Assembly (NCBI GenBank): GCA_958439195.1
Contig: OY288145.1
Location: forward strand, 1 to 64,000
DNA: 64,000 nucleotides
Source of the DNA: an uncultured Paracoccaceae bacterium
GTDB lineage: Bacteria > Pseudomonadota > Alphaproteobacteria > Rhodobacterales > Rhodobacteraceae
Direction of reading: 5' to 3'
Shown: positions 53,573-60,684 of the stretch, one piece after another
Layout of the letters: every line of letters begins with the position of its first letter
Position numbering within the stretch: the first letter of the stretch is position 1
The notes under the pieces: model-generated
Told to the model about the DNA's origin: nothing
Databases searched by the model: none
The model's input: the letters and a program-made list of their open reading frames with translations, nothing else
Position numbers and translations under genes: made by a program

Positions 53573-54781
53573 ATGGCGCATGTGGTGATCGTGGGGGCGG
53601 GGCAGGCCGGGGCGGCCTGTGCGGCCAAGCTGCGGGCGTTGGGGTTTGCGGGCGAGGTGACGCTGATCGGTGAGGAACCGGCGCCGCCCTATCAGCGGCC
53701 GCCTTTGTCAAAAGGCTATCTGCTGGGCGAGATGGAGGAGGAGCGGCTGTGGCTGCGATCTGCGGATTTCTATGCGGATCACGGGATTACCTTGCGGTTG
53801 GGCGCGAAGGTGGAGGCCGTTGATACAGCGGCGCGGGTGGTGACGGTGGGGGGCGAGGCTGTTGCCTATGACGATCTGGTGCTGACCACGGGATCGGTGC
53901 CGCGCCGTTTGCCGGCGGCCATCGGCGGTGATCTGGGTGGTGTCTATACCGTGCGGACGCTGGCCGATGTGGATGCGATGCGGCCTGAATTTGCGCCGGG
54001 GCGGCGGTTGGTGATCGTGGGCGGCGGGTATATCGGGCTGGAGGCGGCGGCAGTGGGGGCCAAGCTGGGGCTGGATGTGACGGTGCTGGAAATGGCGCCA
54101 CGGATTTTGCAGCGGGTCGCGGCACCGGAAACATCGAACCATTTCCGCACGTTGCATAGCGCGCATGGCGTGAAGATCCTTGAATCCACGGGGCTGGAGC
54201 GGTTGTTGGGTGACGGGCGGGTGAGCGGCGTGCGCCTGTCGGACGGGCGGGAACTGGCGGCGGATTTCGTGATTGCGGGGGTGGGGATCGTGCCCGGCAC
54301 CGCGCTGGCCGAGGCGGCGGGGATCGTGATCGACAACGGGATTGCGACGGATGCGATGGGGCGGACATCGGCGCCGCATGTCTGGGCGGCGGGGGATTGT
54401 GCGTCTTTCCCGTGGAAGGGTGGGCGGTTGCGGTTGGAATCGGTGGGCAACGCGATTGACCAGGCCGAGGTGGTGGCGGAAAATATCCTTGGCGGGTCCG
54501 TGGCTTATGATGCCAAGCCGTGGTTCTGGTCGGATCAGTATGACTGCAAGTTGCAGATCGCGGGGCTGAATACCGGCTTTGACCGGATCGTCACGCGGGC
54601 GGGTGCAGAAGGGGCGGTGTCGTTCTGGTATTACCGCGGCCCTGACCTTCTGGCGGTGGATGCGATGAATGACAGCCGCGCCTATATGGTGGGCAAGCGG
54701 TTGATCGAGATGGGGAAATCGCCGGATGCGGCGGTGGTGGCCGACCCCGCGACCGAGTTGAAGGCGCTGCTGAAGGCATGA
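53573..54781 (+). CDS. NAD(P)/FAD-dependent ferredoxin reductase family protein
   Basis: The 402-residue protein has an N-terminal FAD site (VIVGAGQAGAACAAKLRALG, about 4-23), PYQRPPLSKGYL, an NAD site VIVGGGYIGLEAAA (about 146-159), and WAAGDCASF (about 270). It matches putidaredoxin/rhodocoxin reductase types that feed electrons to a ferredoxin and P450. No P450 or ferredoxin gene is nearby. The stop overlaps rsmD by ATGA. Confidence 0.88.
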   Translation: MAHVVIVGAGQAGAACAAKLRALGFAGEVTLIGEEPAPPYQRPPLSKGYLLGEMEEERLWLRSADFYADHGITLRLGAKVEAVDTAARVVTVGGEAVAYDDLVLTTGSVPRRLPAAIGGDLGGVYTVRTLADVDAMRPEFAPGRRLVIVGGGYIGLEAAAVGAKLGLDVTVLEMAPRILQRVAAPETSNHFRTLHSAHGVKILESTGLERLLGDGRVSGVRLSDGRELAADFVIAGVGIVPGTALAEAAGIVIDNGIATDAMGRTSAPHVWAAGDCASFPWKGGRLRLESVGNAIDQAEVVAENILGGSVAYDAKPWFWSDQYDCKLQIAGLNTGFDRIVTRAGAEGAVSFWYYRGPDLLAVDAMNDSRAYMVGKRLIEMGKSPDAAVVADPATELKALLKA

Positions 54782-55341
54782 GGATTATTGGCGGCCAGTT
54801 TCGCGGGCTGCATCTGGCCCCGGTGGGCGAGGGGGATGCCAAGGCGCATCTGCGCCCAACATCGGACCGGGTGCGGGAATCGATCTTTAACCTGTTGATA
54901 AATGGCGGTTATGGCGACCCGATCAGCGGGGTAAAGGTGCTGGATCTGTTTGCTGGGACCGGTGCCTTGGGGCTGGAGGCCGTCTCGCGCGGCGCGGCGG
55001 GGGCGGTGTTTGTGGAGGATGGGGTGGCGGCGCGGGGGGTGCTGAAACGCAACATCGAACTGACCCGGACATCGGGGGTGACGGATGTCTTTCGGCGTGA
55101 TGCGACGCGGTTGGGGCCGAACCGGGATGGGGGGTTTGGCCTTGTTTTTCTGGACCCGCCCTATGGGAAGGGGTTGGGGGAGAAGGCGCTGGCGTCTTGT
55201 GTCGAGGGGGGGTGGCTGGCCCCCGGTGCAATGGTTGTTTGGGAGGAGGGGGTGGCCCCGATGATCCCGCAAGGCTTTGAAATGCTGGATCAACGGCGCT
55301 ATGGCGACACGCTGGTCACGATGCTGCGGGCGCCGGAATGA
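54778..55341 (+). CDS. rsmD: 16S rRNA (guanine966-N2)-methyltransferase RsmD
   Basis: A 187-residue methyltransferase with RIIGGQFRG at the start, LRPTSDRVRESIFNLL (about 25-40), LDLFAGTGALGLEAVSRGA (about 55-73, SAM site) and FLDPPYGKG with the catalytic DPPY motif. It methylates G966 of 16S rRNA. It is coupled to both neighbours by ATGA overlaps (54778-54781 and 55338-55341). Confidence 0.95.
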   Translation: MRIIGGQFRGLHLAPVGEGDAKAHLRPTSDRVRESIFNLLINGGYGDPISGVKVLDLFAGTGALGLEAVSRGAAGAVFVEDGVAARGVLKRNIELTRTSGVTDVFRRDATRLGPNRDGGFGLVFLDPPYGKGLGEKALASCVEGGWLAPGAMVVWEEGVAPMIPQGFEMLDQRRYGDTLVTMLRAPE

Positions 55342-55982
55342 GGCCGGATGCGGTGATCTTTGATTGTGACGGCGTGGTCGTGGACAGCGAGCATCCGACG
55401 TTGGTGATGGTGCGCGATGACCTTGAAAGATATGGGCTTTCCCTGACGCTGGACGATCTGGAGCGGGAGTATATCGGCGGCACGGTCGAGACTGTGGCGG
55501 CGAAGGCGCGGGCCAACGGCGCGCGACTGCCTGACGATTGGATCGCCGATTTCTATGACCGGATGTATGCCATGCTGCGCGCCCATGTGCCCTTGGTGCC
55601 AGGTGTGGTGGGGGTTCTGGATGCCCTTGATAAGGCAGGGATTCCCTATGCGATGGGATCAAACGGCACGCCCGAGAAGATGCAGATCACGCTGGGCCAG
55701 CACGGGTTGATCGCGCGGTTCCGGGGGCATCTGTATTCGGGTCAGGCGATGGGGCGGCCGAAACCAGAGCCGGACCTTTACCTGCATGCGGCGGCGCAGT
55801 TGGGGGTAGACCCGGCAGAGTGCGTGGTGATCGAGGACAGCGCGGCAGGGGCGCGGGCGGCGCGTCTGGCGGGGATGCGCTGCTATGGCTATGCGCCGAA
55901 GGGCGGGCATCCGGGATTGGTGGCGGAGGGGGCGGTGTTGTTTAACAACATGGCGGATTTGCCCGCGCTGTTGGGGGTTTAG
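55338..55982 (+). CDS. HAD-superfamily hydrolase, phosphoglycolate/beta-phosphoglucomutase type
   Basis: A 214-residue HAD protein with motif I FDCDGVVVDSE (D8/D10 region), a helical cap, motif II MGSNGTPEKMQ, motif III Lys in GRPKPEPDLYLHAA, and motif IV VIEDSAAGARAARLAGM. The substrate is unknown. It is translated from an ATGA overlap with rsmD. Confidence 0.9.
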   Translation: MRPDAVIFDCDGVVVDSEHPTLVMVRDDLERYGLSLTLDDLEREYIGGTVETVAAKARANGARLPDDWIADFYDRMYAMLRAHVPLVPGVVGVLDALDKAGIPYAMGSNGTPEKMQITLGQHGLIARFRGHLYSGQAMGRPKPEPDLYLHAAAQLGVDPAECVVIEDSAAGARAARLAGMRCYGYAPKGGHPGLVAEGAVLFNNMADLPALLGV

Positions 55983-56019
55983 CCTGAGCGGGCTGTGCAG
56001 CCGGCCAGTGCAGCGCGTG

Positions 56020-56039
56020 GTGCAGACGGGCGTGCATAC
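56020..56039 (+). repeat. Dispersed intergenic repeat, copy 2
   Basis: GTGCAGACGGGCGTGCATAC, 18 of 20 bases identical to the copy at 41836-41855. It lies in the 269-base leader before the L,D-transpeptidase gene. Confidence 0.6.
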
Positions 56040-56251
56040 AAATTTGGGCAGGCCAGGCGCGGCAAAGGTGGTTAAGGGTGCGGCTACGCGCAGAGCAAAT
56101 GCTGCGCTGGGGTCAGATGGGGCGTGTTTGGCCCGCCTTTATCCGTGTTTTCGGTGGGATTTGGGGCCAACTCCGGCAAAAGTGATCGCAGGGCGATTGA
56201 CCCCGGCTGCCAGCAGTGCATCAAAGCGCGACCTTTAGCGAGAGTGTTGCC

Positions 56252-56911
56252 ATGCTGACCCGCCGCCATTTCATCATGACCTCCGCTGCGCTGTTTTCGC
56301 CGGCACTGTCTGTGCCGGCCTTCGCGCAATCGCAGCAGGCGCAGTGGGATGCATGGGATGCGGTGGTCCTGCCACCGAATTACGATCCGGCGACGTCAAA
56401 CCCCTGGGGCCTGCATCCCCGGCTGTTGCCGACGCGTGTGGAGGCGAAGGACAATCTGAAGGCGGGTGACATCCATGTCGATGCCATCGCGCGCTATCTC
56501 TATCACGTTCAGTCTGACGGGACGGCGATGCGCTATGGCGTGGCCATCGGCCGGGGCGGTTTGTATGAGCCGGGCTTTTTCACGATCCAGCGCAAGGCGA
56601 AGTGGCCGCGTTGGACCCCGACCGCGAATATGATCGAGCGGGAGCCAGAGGTTTACGCGCAATATGCCGATGGCATGGAGCCGGGGCCGAACAATGCGCT
56701 GGGGGCGCGGGCGTTGTATCTGTATGTCGGCAATCGTGACACGCTGCTGCGCATTCACGGCACGCCGCTTCCCCGTTCGGTGGGCTGGCGTGCGAGTTCC
56801 GGGTGCGTGCGGATGGTGATGGCCCATATCATCGGGCTGTATGAGCAGGTGGAGCCGGGGGTCTCGGCCTTTCTTTACCCGGCCGAGGAAAGCATCACCG
56901 CCCGCAGTTAA
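56252..56911 (+). CDS. L,D-transpeptidase family protein (YkuD domain)
   Basis: The 219-residue secreted protein starts MLTRRHFIMTSAALF with a Tat-like RR pair and a cleavage site after AFA (about 26). The YkuD domain spans about 70-205, and has the catalytic motif HGTP followed by SSGCVRM, with the active Cys near residue 187. It cross-links or anchors peptidoglycan in the periplasm. ATG 56252 is preferred because the signal peptide starts there. Confidence 0.9.
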   Translation: MLTRRHFIMTSAALFSPALSVPAFAQSQQAQWDAWDAVVLPPNYDPATSNPWGLHPRLLPTRVEAKDNLKAGDIHVDAIARYLYHVQSDGTAMRYGVAIGRGGLYEPGFFTIQRKAKWPRWTPTANMIEREPEVYAQYADGMEPGPNNALGARALYLYVGNRDTLLRIHGTPLPRSVGWRASSGCVRMVMAHIIGLYEQVEPGVSAFLYPAEESITARS

Positions 56912-56919
56912 GCCACATT

Positions 56920-57168
56920 TTAGCTGGCGCCGCAGATCGGCCGCCCTTCGGGCGTGCGGAGGGGCAGAAGCGTGGTTTCTACCGGGCCGTCATGTTCATA
57001 CCAGTAGCAGTTATCTTCCGGGATCAGGCGGGCCGTGGCGAGGTTTTGCCACGGGGCCGCGACGGCCACCACCTGTTCCGGCAAGGGGGGCAATTCGGTT
57101 TCGCCCGATCCTGTCGAGACGCATCCGGCGATCAGGAGGGGCAGGGCAAGGGCATATGCAGCGTTCAT
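56920..57168 (-). CDS. Small hypothetical lipoprotein
   Basis: An 82-residue protein with a short signal and lipobox LLIAGC (Cys at about 17). The mature part has an RLIPEDNCYWYEHDGPVETT stretch and a final RPICGAS, with two cysteines that could form a disulfide. ATG 57168 is chosen for the signal peptide. It converges with the L,D-transpeptidase gene with only eight bases between. No named family is recognised, though similar short proteins appear to occur in related genomes. Confidence 0.65.
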   Translation of the reverse strand: MNAAYALALPLLIAGCVSTGSGETELPPLPEQVVAVAAPWQNLATARLIPEDNCYWYEHDGPVETTLLPLRTPEGRPICGAS

Positions 57169-57325
57169 GTATTTCGGTCCAGGCAAGGTGGCATAGTCTT
57201 GGCAGTCTGGCGTGAAAGGCTCAACCACTTTGGCGGGATAGGGGTGAACACGCCTGCGTGATGGTGCTTTTACGCCGGATTGGTGGTGGCTGTGGCCGGT
57301 CGTTGGGGCGGCGGCGGCGCAGCAG

Positions 57326-57887
57326 TCAGGGCAGCAGGTCCGCCGCGATACGATCGAGGGTGTGATTGACGTCATCCAGCATATCCGCCGTTCCGGGCAG
57401 GTCTGGTTGCAGTGCCGCATCGGTCAGGCGAAAGAGCGTGAAGTTTGCCACGGCCAGCAGGCTGATGGCGGCCGATATCCTTGACCAAGGGATCGTTTCA
57501 TCTTTGCCGCGGTTCTGGACGTAGATTTCGACGGGCAAGCCGCGGCCTTGCGGATCGGCTGAAAAGCCCTGCATTCCGTGGCAGATGCCGTTCCTGATCT
57601 TTTTTGGCGTCTTCCAACAGGGCGAAGAAGCGGGTTGCGGTGGCGCGGTGGCGTTTGTCGTCTGGACTCTGGGCAAGGTATAGCCGGTGCCATGCGTCGA
57701 GGTGTGCGCCAAGGCCGACGAGGGGTGGGCGCGGGTGCGGTATGGCTTTACCCCCGGAAAGATCGTTGAGGGCAGCGCGCAGGTCTTGTTCCAGTCGCGC
57801 AGAAAGGATGACGAGGGAGCCGATGGCACCGCGAACGTCTTCGACCGTGACGGGGGATTGGGAGGGCATCGGTCCTGGTTCTGGCAT
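57326..57887 (-). pseudogene. Hypothetical protein, frameshifted in an A6 run
   Basis: The N-terminal half (from ATG 57887) and the C-terminal half are in different frames. They join smoothly if the T6 run at 57600-57605 (A6 on the coding strand) is one base shorter: FALLEDAKK then continues as IRNGICHGMQGFSADPQ. The restored protein would be about 187 residues, with a likely C-terminal hydrophobic helix (ISAAISLLAVANFTLF). The family is not recognised; the RNGICHG-like motif recalls HEPN-type or Swt1-like helical proteins, but this is only a guess. Sequencing error is as likely as mutation. Confidence 0.65.
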
Positions 57888-57952
57888 GGCTTGCTGTCCT
57901 GAGGTGGAACCGTTGAAGCGCAGTTTTGCGTCTTGGATGGGGCCGGGGGATG

Positions 57953-58071
57953 GCGAAATCTGACGCAGATTTCGCGGCGATTTTTGACGCAAAAATCGGT
58001 TGGGAGGGTGTGGCGTGGAGGGAGGCGGAATTTGTTCCAAATTCCGCAGCGATTTCTGCGTCAGAAATCGC
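57953..58071. repeat. Cluster of four AT-rich stem-loops downstream of the nitroreductase gene
   Basis: Perfect hairpins: GCGAAATCT/AGATTTCGC with loop GACGC (57953-57975); CGATTTTT/AAAAATCG with loop GACGC (57978-57998); GCGGAATTTG/CAAATTCCGC (58025-58047); and GCGATTTCT/AGAAATCGC with loop GCGTC (58049-58071). Three share the same loop in direct or complementary form. No T-runs follow. Confidence 0.9.
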
Positions 58072-58144
58072 GTCAGCGGAAGGTGGTCAGGATCGCGTCA
58101 GCGGAAGGTGGTCAGGATCGCGTCAGCGGAAGGTGGTCAGGATC
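58070..58144. repeat. 25-bp tandem triplication of the nitroreductase 3' end
   Basis: Three identical 25-bp units start at 58070, 58095 and 58120. The third holds the last seven codons and stop of the nitroreductase; the other two lie beyond the stop. The repeats abut the hairpin cluster. Confidence 0.95.
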
Positions 58145-58815
58145 GCGTCGAGGGGTTTCTTGCGTTTGGCGACGGCGGGGACGGTGGCATCATCAGAGGG
58201 CCAGCCGACGGGCAGGATCATCACCGGTTTTTCGTGATCGGGGCGGCCCAGAAGCGGGCCGAGAAACTTCATCGGGTTGGGGGTGTGTTCAAGGCAGACA
58301 AGGCCCGCATGGTGCAGCGCGGCGATCAGGAAGCCGGTGGCGAGGCCCACGCTTTCCGGGACATAGTAGTTCTTGTAGCGGGTGCCGTCTTCGGTGACGC
58401 CGTAGCGTTGGGCAAAGACGACAATCAGCCAGGGCGCATCGGTCAGGTGGGGTTTGGACACGCCGGTGCCGATGGGTTCCAGCGCGGCCAGCCATTCATC
58501 GCCGGCAGCGCCGGAATAGAAGGCGCGTTCTTCCTCTTCTGCGCCGTCCCGGATGCGGGCCTTTAGGGCGGGGTTGGCGACGGCCACGAAATGCCAGGGT
58601 TGGTGGTTCGCGCCCGAGGGGGCGGTGCCTGCGGTGGCGATGCAGGTGGCGATGATGTCTTCGGCCACCGGGCGGGTGGAGAATTGGCGGACGGAGTGGC
58701 GTTTCTTCATGTAGGCAAGGAAGGACCGGGCGTCTGCCAGCGCCTGATCATCGGGTTTTTGCACGCGGTCGGGCAGGGGAAGCGGTTCGTATTTCACCTC
58801 GCCCTTGCGATACAT
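58123..58815 (-). CDS. Nitroreductase family protein
   Basis: A 230-residue FMN-dependent oxidoreductase. It has KRHSVRQFSTRPV (about 38-50) with the Arg-Ser-x-Arg FMN contact and an APSGANHQPWHFVAV motif (about 65-79). The segment ESVGLATGFLIAALHHAGL (about 154-172) and TPNPMKFLGPLLGRP are also conserved. It is nearer to iodotyrosine deiodinase-like nitroreductases than to BluB. The last codons are part of a tandem triplication. Its start lies one base after the mbfA stop, so both may be co-transcribed. Confidence 0.87.
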   Translation of the reverse strand: MYRKGEVKYEPLPLPDRVQKPDDQALADARSFLAYMKKRHSVRQFSTRPVAEDIIATCIATAGTAPSGANHQPWHFVAVANPALKARIRDGAEEEERAFYSGAAGDEWLAALEPIGTGVSKPHLTDAPWLIVVFAQRYGVTEDGTRYKNYYVPESVGLATGFLIAALHHAGLVCLEHTPNPMKFLGPLLGRPDHEKPVMILPVGWPSDDATVPAVAKRKKPLDAILTTFR

Positions 58816-58816
58816 C

Positions 58817-59794
58817 CTAGCCGCCCCCGATCAATGCCCCTGCGGCAAAGACCAAAGCACCGCCAAGGACAACCTGCAAGGCGGCACGCAGAAAAGGGGT
58901 TTCCATGAAGCGGTTCTGGATCCAGGCGATGGCCCAAAGTTCGACGAAGACCACCACCATTGCGATGATCGTGGCGGTCCAGAAATCGGGGATCAGGTAG
59001 GGGAGCGCGTGGCCCATGCCGCCCAGCGTGGTCATCACGCCCGACGCAAGGCCGCGTTTCCACGGGCTGCCGCGCCCGGACAACACGCCATCGTCATGCG
59101 CGGCTTCGGTAAAGCCCATGCTGATCCCTGCGCCGACGGAGGCCGCGGTTCCGACCAGGAAGGTGGTCCAGGTGTCCTGTGTGGCGAAGGCGGTGGCAAA
59201 GATCGGGGCGAGGGTGGAAACGGAGCCATCCATCAGCCCGGCCAGCCCCGGTTGCACCCATGTCAGGATGAACTGGCGGCGGGCGGTGGCGTCTTCGGAA
59301 CTGCGGGCATCTTGGGTGAGGTGTTTGTCTTCAAGCTCGGACGCCTTGCGTTCATGGCCCGCTTCGGCGGCGGCGAGGTCGCCCAGCAGTTTACGGGTGG
59401 CGGCGTCGGTCGTTGACCCGGCGGCGCGGGTGTAGAAGCGGTGGGCTTCCTGTTCCATTGCGGCCGCTTCGCCGCGGATGGTTTCCAGAGGCAGGTTGGC
59501 GGAGAGCCAGACGGGTTTGCGGGCATAGTGGCCCGCCACATGTTCGCGGCGGATCAGGGGGATCACCTCGCCAAAGCGGGTGCGGTGCAGGTCGATCAGG
59601 CGCTGGCGGTGCTGGTCTTCTTCGGTGGCCATGTCGTCGAAGATGGCAGCGGTGGCGGGGTATTCGCCGCGCAGGCGTTCGCCATAGCTGCGGTAGATGC
59701 GGGCGTCATCTTCTTCGGACGAGATGGCGAGGGCGAGGATTTCCTGTTCGGACAGGTCTGAAAAGCGGCGGCGGGTTGAGAGGCCGGGGATCAT
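58817..59794 (-). CDS. mbfA: Membrane-bound ferritin MbfA (erythrin-VIT1 fusion)
   Basis: A 325-residue fusion. The N-terminal half is a ferritin-like erythrin domain with diiron Glu/His residues (ISSEEDDARIY, TEEDQHRQRL, AAAMEQEAHRFYTRAA, AEAGHERKASELED). The C-terminal half is a VIT1-type TM domain (MDGSVSTLAPIFATAF, GAGISMGFTEAAHDDG). MbfA exports iron and protects against iron and peroxide stress in rhizobia. An Irr-type box lies 16 bases upstream, and the nitroreductase follows directly. Confidence 0.92.
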   Translation of the reverse strand: MIPGLSTRRRFSDLSEQEILALAISSEEDDARIYRSYGERLRGEYPATAAIFDDMATEEDQHRQRLIDLHRTRFGEVIPLIRREHVAGHYARKPVWLSANLPLETIRGEAAAMEQEAHRFYTRAAGSTTDAATRKLLGDLAAAEAGHERKASELEDKHLTQDARSSEDATARRQFILTWVQPGLAGLMDGSVSTLAPIFATAFATQDTWTTFLVGTAASVGAGISMGFTEAAHDDGVLSGRGSPWKRGLASGVMTTLGGMGHALPYLIPDFWTATIIAMVVVFVELWAIAWIQNRFMETPFLRAALQVVLGGALVFAAGALIGGG

Positions 59795-59809
59795 GGGGTG
59801 CTCGGTCAG

Positions 59810-59826
59810 TTTGGAATGATTCTAAG
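59810..59826. promoter_or_regulatory. Irr-binding box (ICE motif) upstream of mbfA
   Basis: TTTGGAATGATTCTAAG is a near-palindrome that fits the iron-control element pattern TTTAGAA-N3-TTCTAAA. It is 16 bases upstream of the mbfA ATG. Irr would repress mbfA when iron is scarce, as known for mbfA in other alphaproteobacteria. Confidence 0.75.
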
Positions 59827-59862
59827 TTAGCAAAATGGAGTGCTTAGGCAAGGGCGAAAAAA

Positions 59863-59938
59863 TGAACTTATCGGTTTAGATTGGGGTTGAAAAAGTGAAC
59901 TGATGGGTTCATATGCGAAAAATGAACGAAACAGTTCA
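59863..59938. promoter_or_regulatory. Three copies of a TGAAC-N6-GTTCA operator
   Basis: TGAAC-N6-GTTTA at 59863-59878, TGAAC-N6-GTTCA at 59896-59911 and TGAAC-N6-GTTCA at 59923-59938, spaced 33 and 27 bases apart. They lie between mbfA and the small secreted peptide gene, ending 17 bases before its ATG. The regulator is not known. Confidence 0.65.
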
Positions 59939-59955
59939 GTTTTGGAGTGGAAACA

Positions 59956-60105
59956 ATGAACCGTCTTGCCCCCATTGCCGTGATCCTGTCGATCCTTGCC
60001 GGACCGAGCTTTGCCGGTGGGATCTTTCTTGATTTGCCGTCGTTGACCTTTCCGTCGGATGACGGCGTGGCGACGGTTGGCACGAAATCGGTCGGAAAGC
60101 CCTGA
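59956..60105 (+). CDS. Small secreted peptide (49 residues)
   Basis: ATG 59956 has GGAG about 10 bases upstream. The product has a signal peptide of about 20 residues (APIAVILSILAGPSFA) and a 29-residue mature part starting GGIFLDLPSLTFPSDDG. No family is named; the GG-x-x-x-DLP-x-LTFP pattern looks like that of other small exported Rhodobacterales proteins. The gene is preceded by three operator-like palindromes and converges on DUF2794 with no gap. Confidence 0.6.
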   Translation: MNRLAPIAVILSILAGPSFAGGIFLDLPSLTFPSDDGVATVGTKSVGKP

Positions 60106-60453
60106 TCAGTCGATCGGGCGGATGAGTTTGCGTTCCAGCACGCGAAGGACGGCAGCAAGGTCGTGGCCGCGGCGCAGAACCTGACCATCCATCCCGACGA
60201 CGGCGTAAAGACCCTGCCGCGCGCGCAGGCGGGGGTGTTTTTCGATCCGGTAGAGCGGGTTTTCCGCGGTGCGGCGAAAGATGGAGAACACGGCATAGTC
60301 GCGCAGCGTGGATATGCCGTAGTCCCGCCATTCCCCCAGCGCCACCATGCGCCCGTAAAGCGTAAGGATCAGCGACAATTCGTGCCGATCAAAGCTGACC
60401 TGTTCGGTCATTCGGGTGGAATTGGGGAAAGGGGTCGGTGGTTGAACCGTCAT
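60106..60453 (-). CDS. DUF2794 domain protein
   Basis: A 115-residue alphaproteobacterial protein. The DUF2794 core starts VSFDRHELSLILTLYGRMVALGEWRDYG (in part, about 19-46), followed by FSIFRRTAENPLYRIEK and a QGLYAVVGMDGQVLRRGHDL segment. Function unknown. Its stop directly abuts that of the small secreted peptide gene. Confidence 0.88.
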   Translation of the reverse strand: MTVQPPTPFPNSTRMTEQVSFDRHELSLILTLYGRMVALGEWRDYGISTLRDYAVFSIFRRTAENPLYRIEKHPRLRARQGLYAVVGMDGQVLRRGHDLAAVLRVLERKLIRPID

Positions 60454-60551
60454 ATGTTCAGCTTACGCGCTTGGGCGGGCAAATCAAGCCTTGGACCTGC
60501 CGCGAAGAGTCCGCAGGAAAACCCTGATCTGATCTGATTTCCGCCCTTATC

Positions 60552-60671
60552 GCCTGTCAGAAGGGTTTCAGACGACAGGCCGGGGCCGGTATCACAGCCC
60601 CCACCAAGCGTCGGCCTCGGCCGGTCTGTCGTAATCGGAGGCCCCCGTCATCTGTGCGACGGGGGCCTTTC
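60552..60671 (+). ncRNA. Possible structured small RNA ending in a terminator
   Basis: Within the 231-base gap between two minus-strand genes, the plus strand has a GCCTGTC/GACAGGC hairpin (60552-60580) and GC-rich inverted segments near 60580-60625. It ends in a perfect 11-bp stem AGGCCCCCGTC/GACGGGGGCCT (60639-60668) followed by TTCGATTCTTT. No plus-strand gene would use this terminator, so a small RNA is possible. It could instead be the minus-strand terminator of the asparaginase gene. No promoter was recognised. Confidence 0.3.
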
Positions 60672-60684
60672 GATTCTTTGGGCA

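Noticed and set aside
58070..58144. Second CRISPR-like or att-like repeat
   Set aside because: Units abut without spacers and copy a gene 3' end; no cas or integrase genes are present.
58123..58815. BluB (dimethylbenzimidazole synthase)
   Set aside because: The protein has the general nitroreductase motifs but not a convincing BluB pattern, and no cobalamin genes are nearby.
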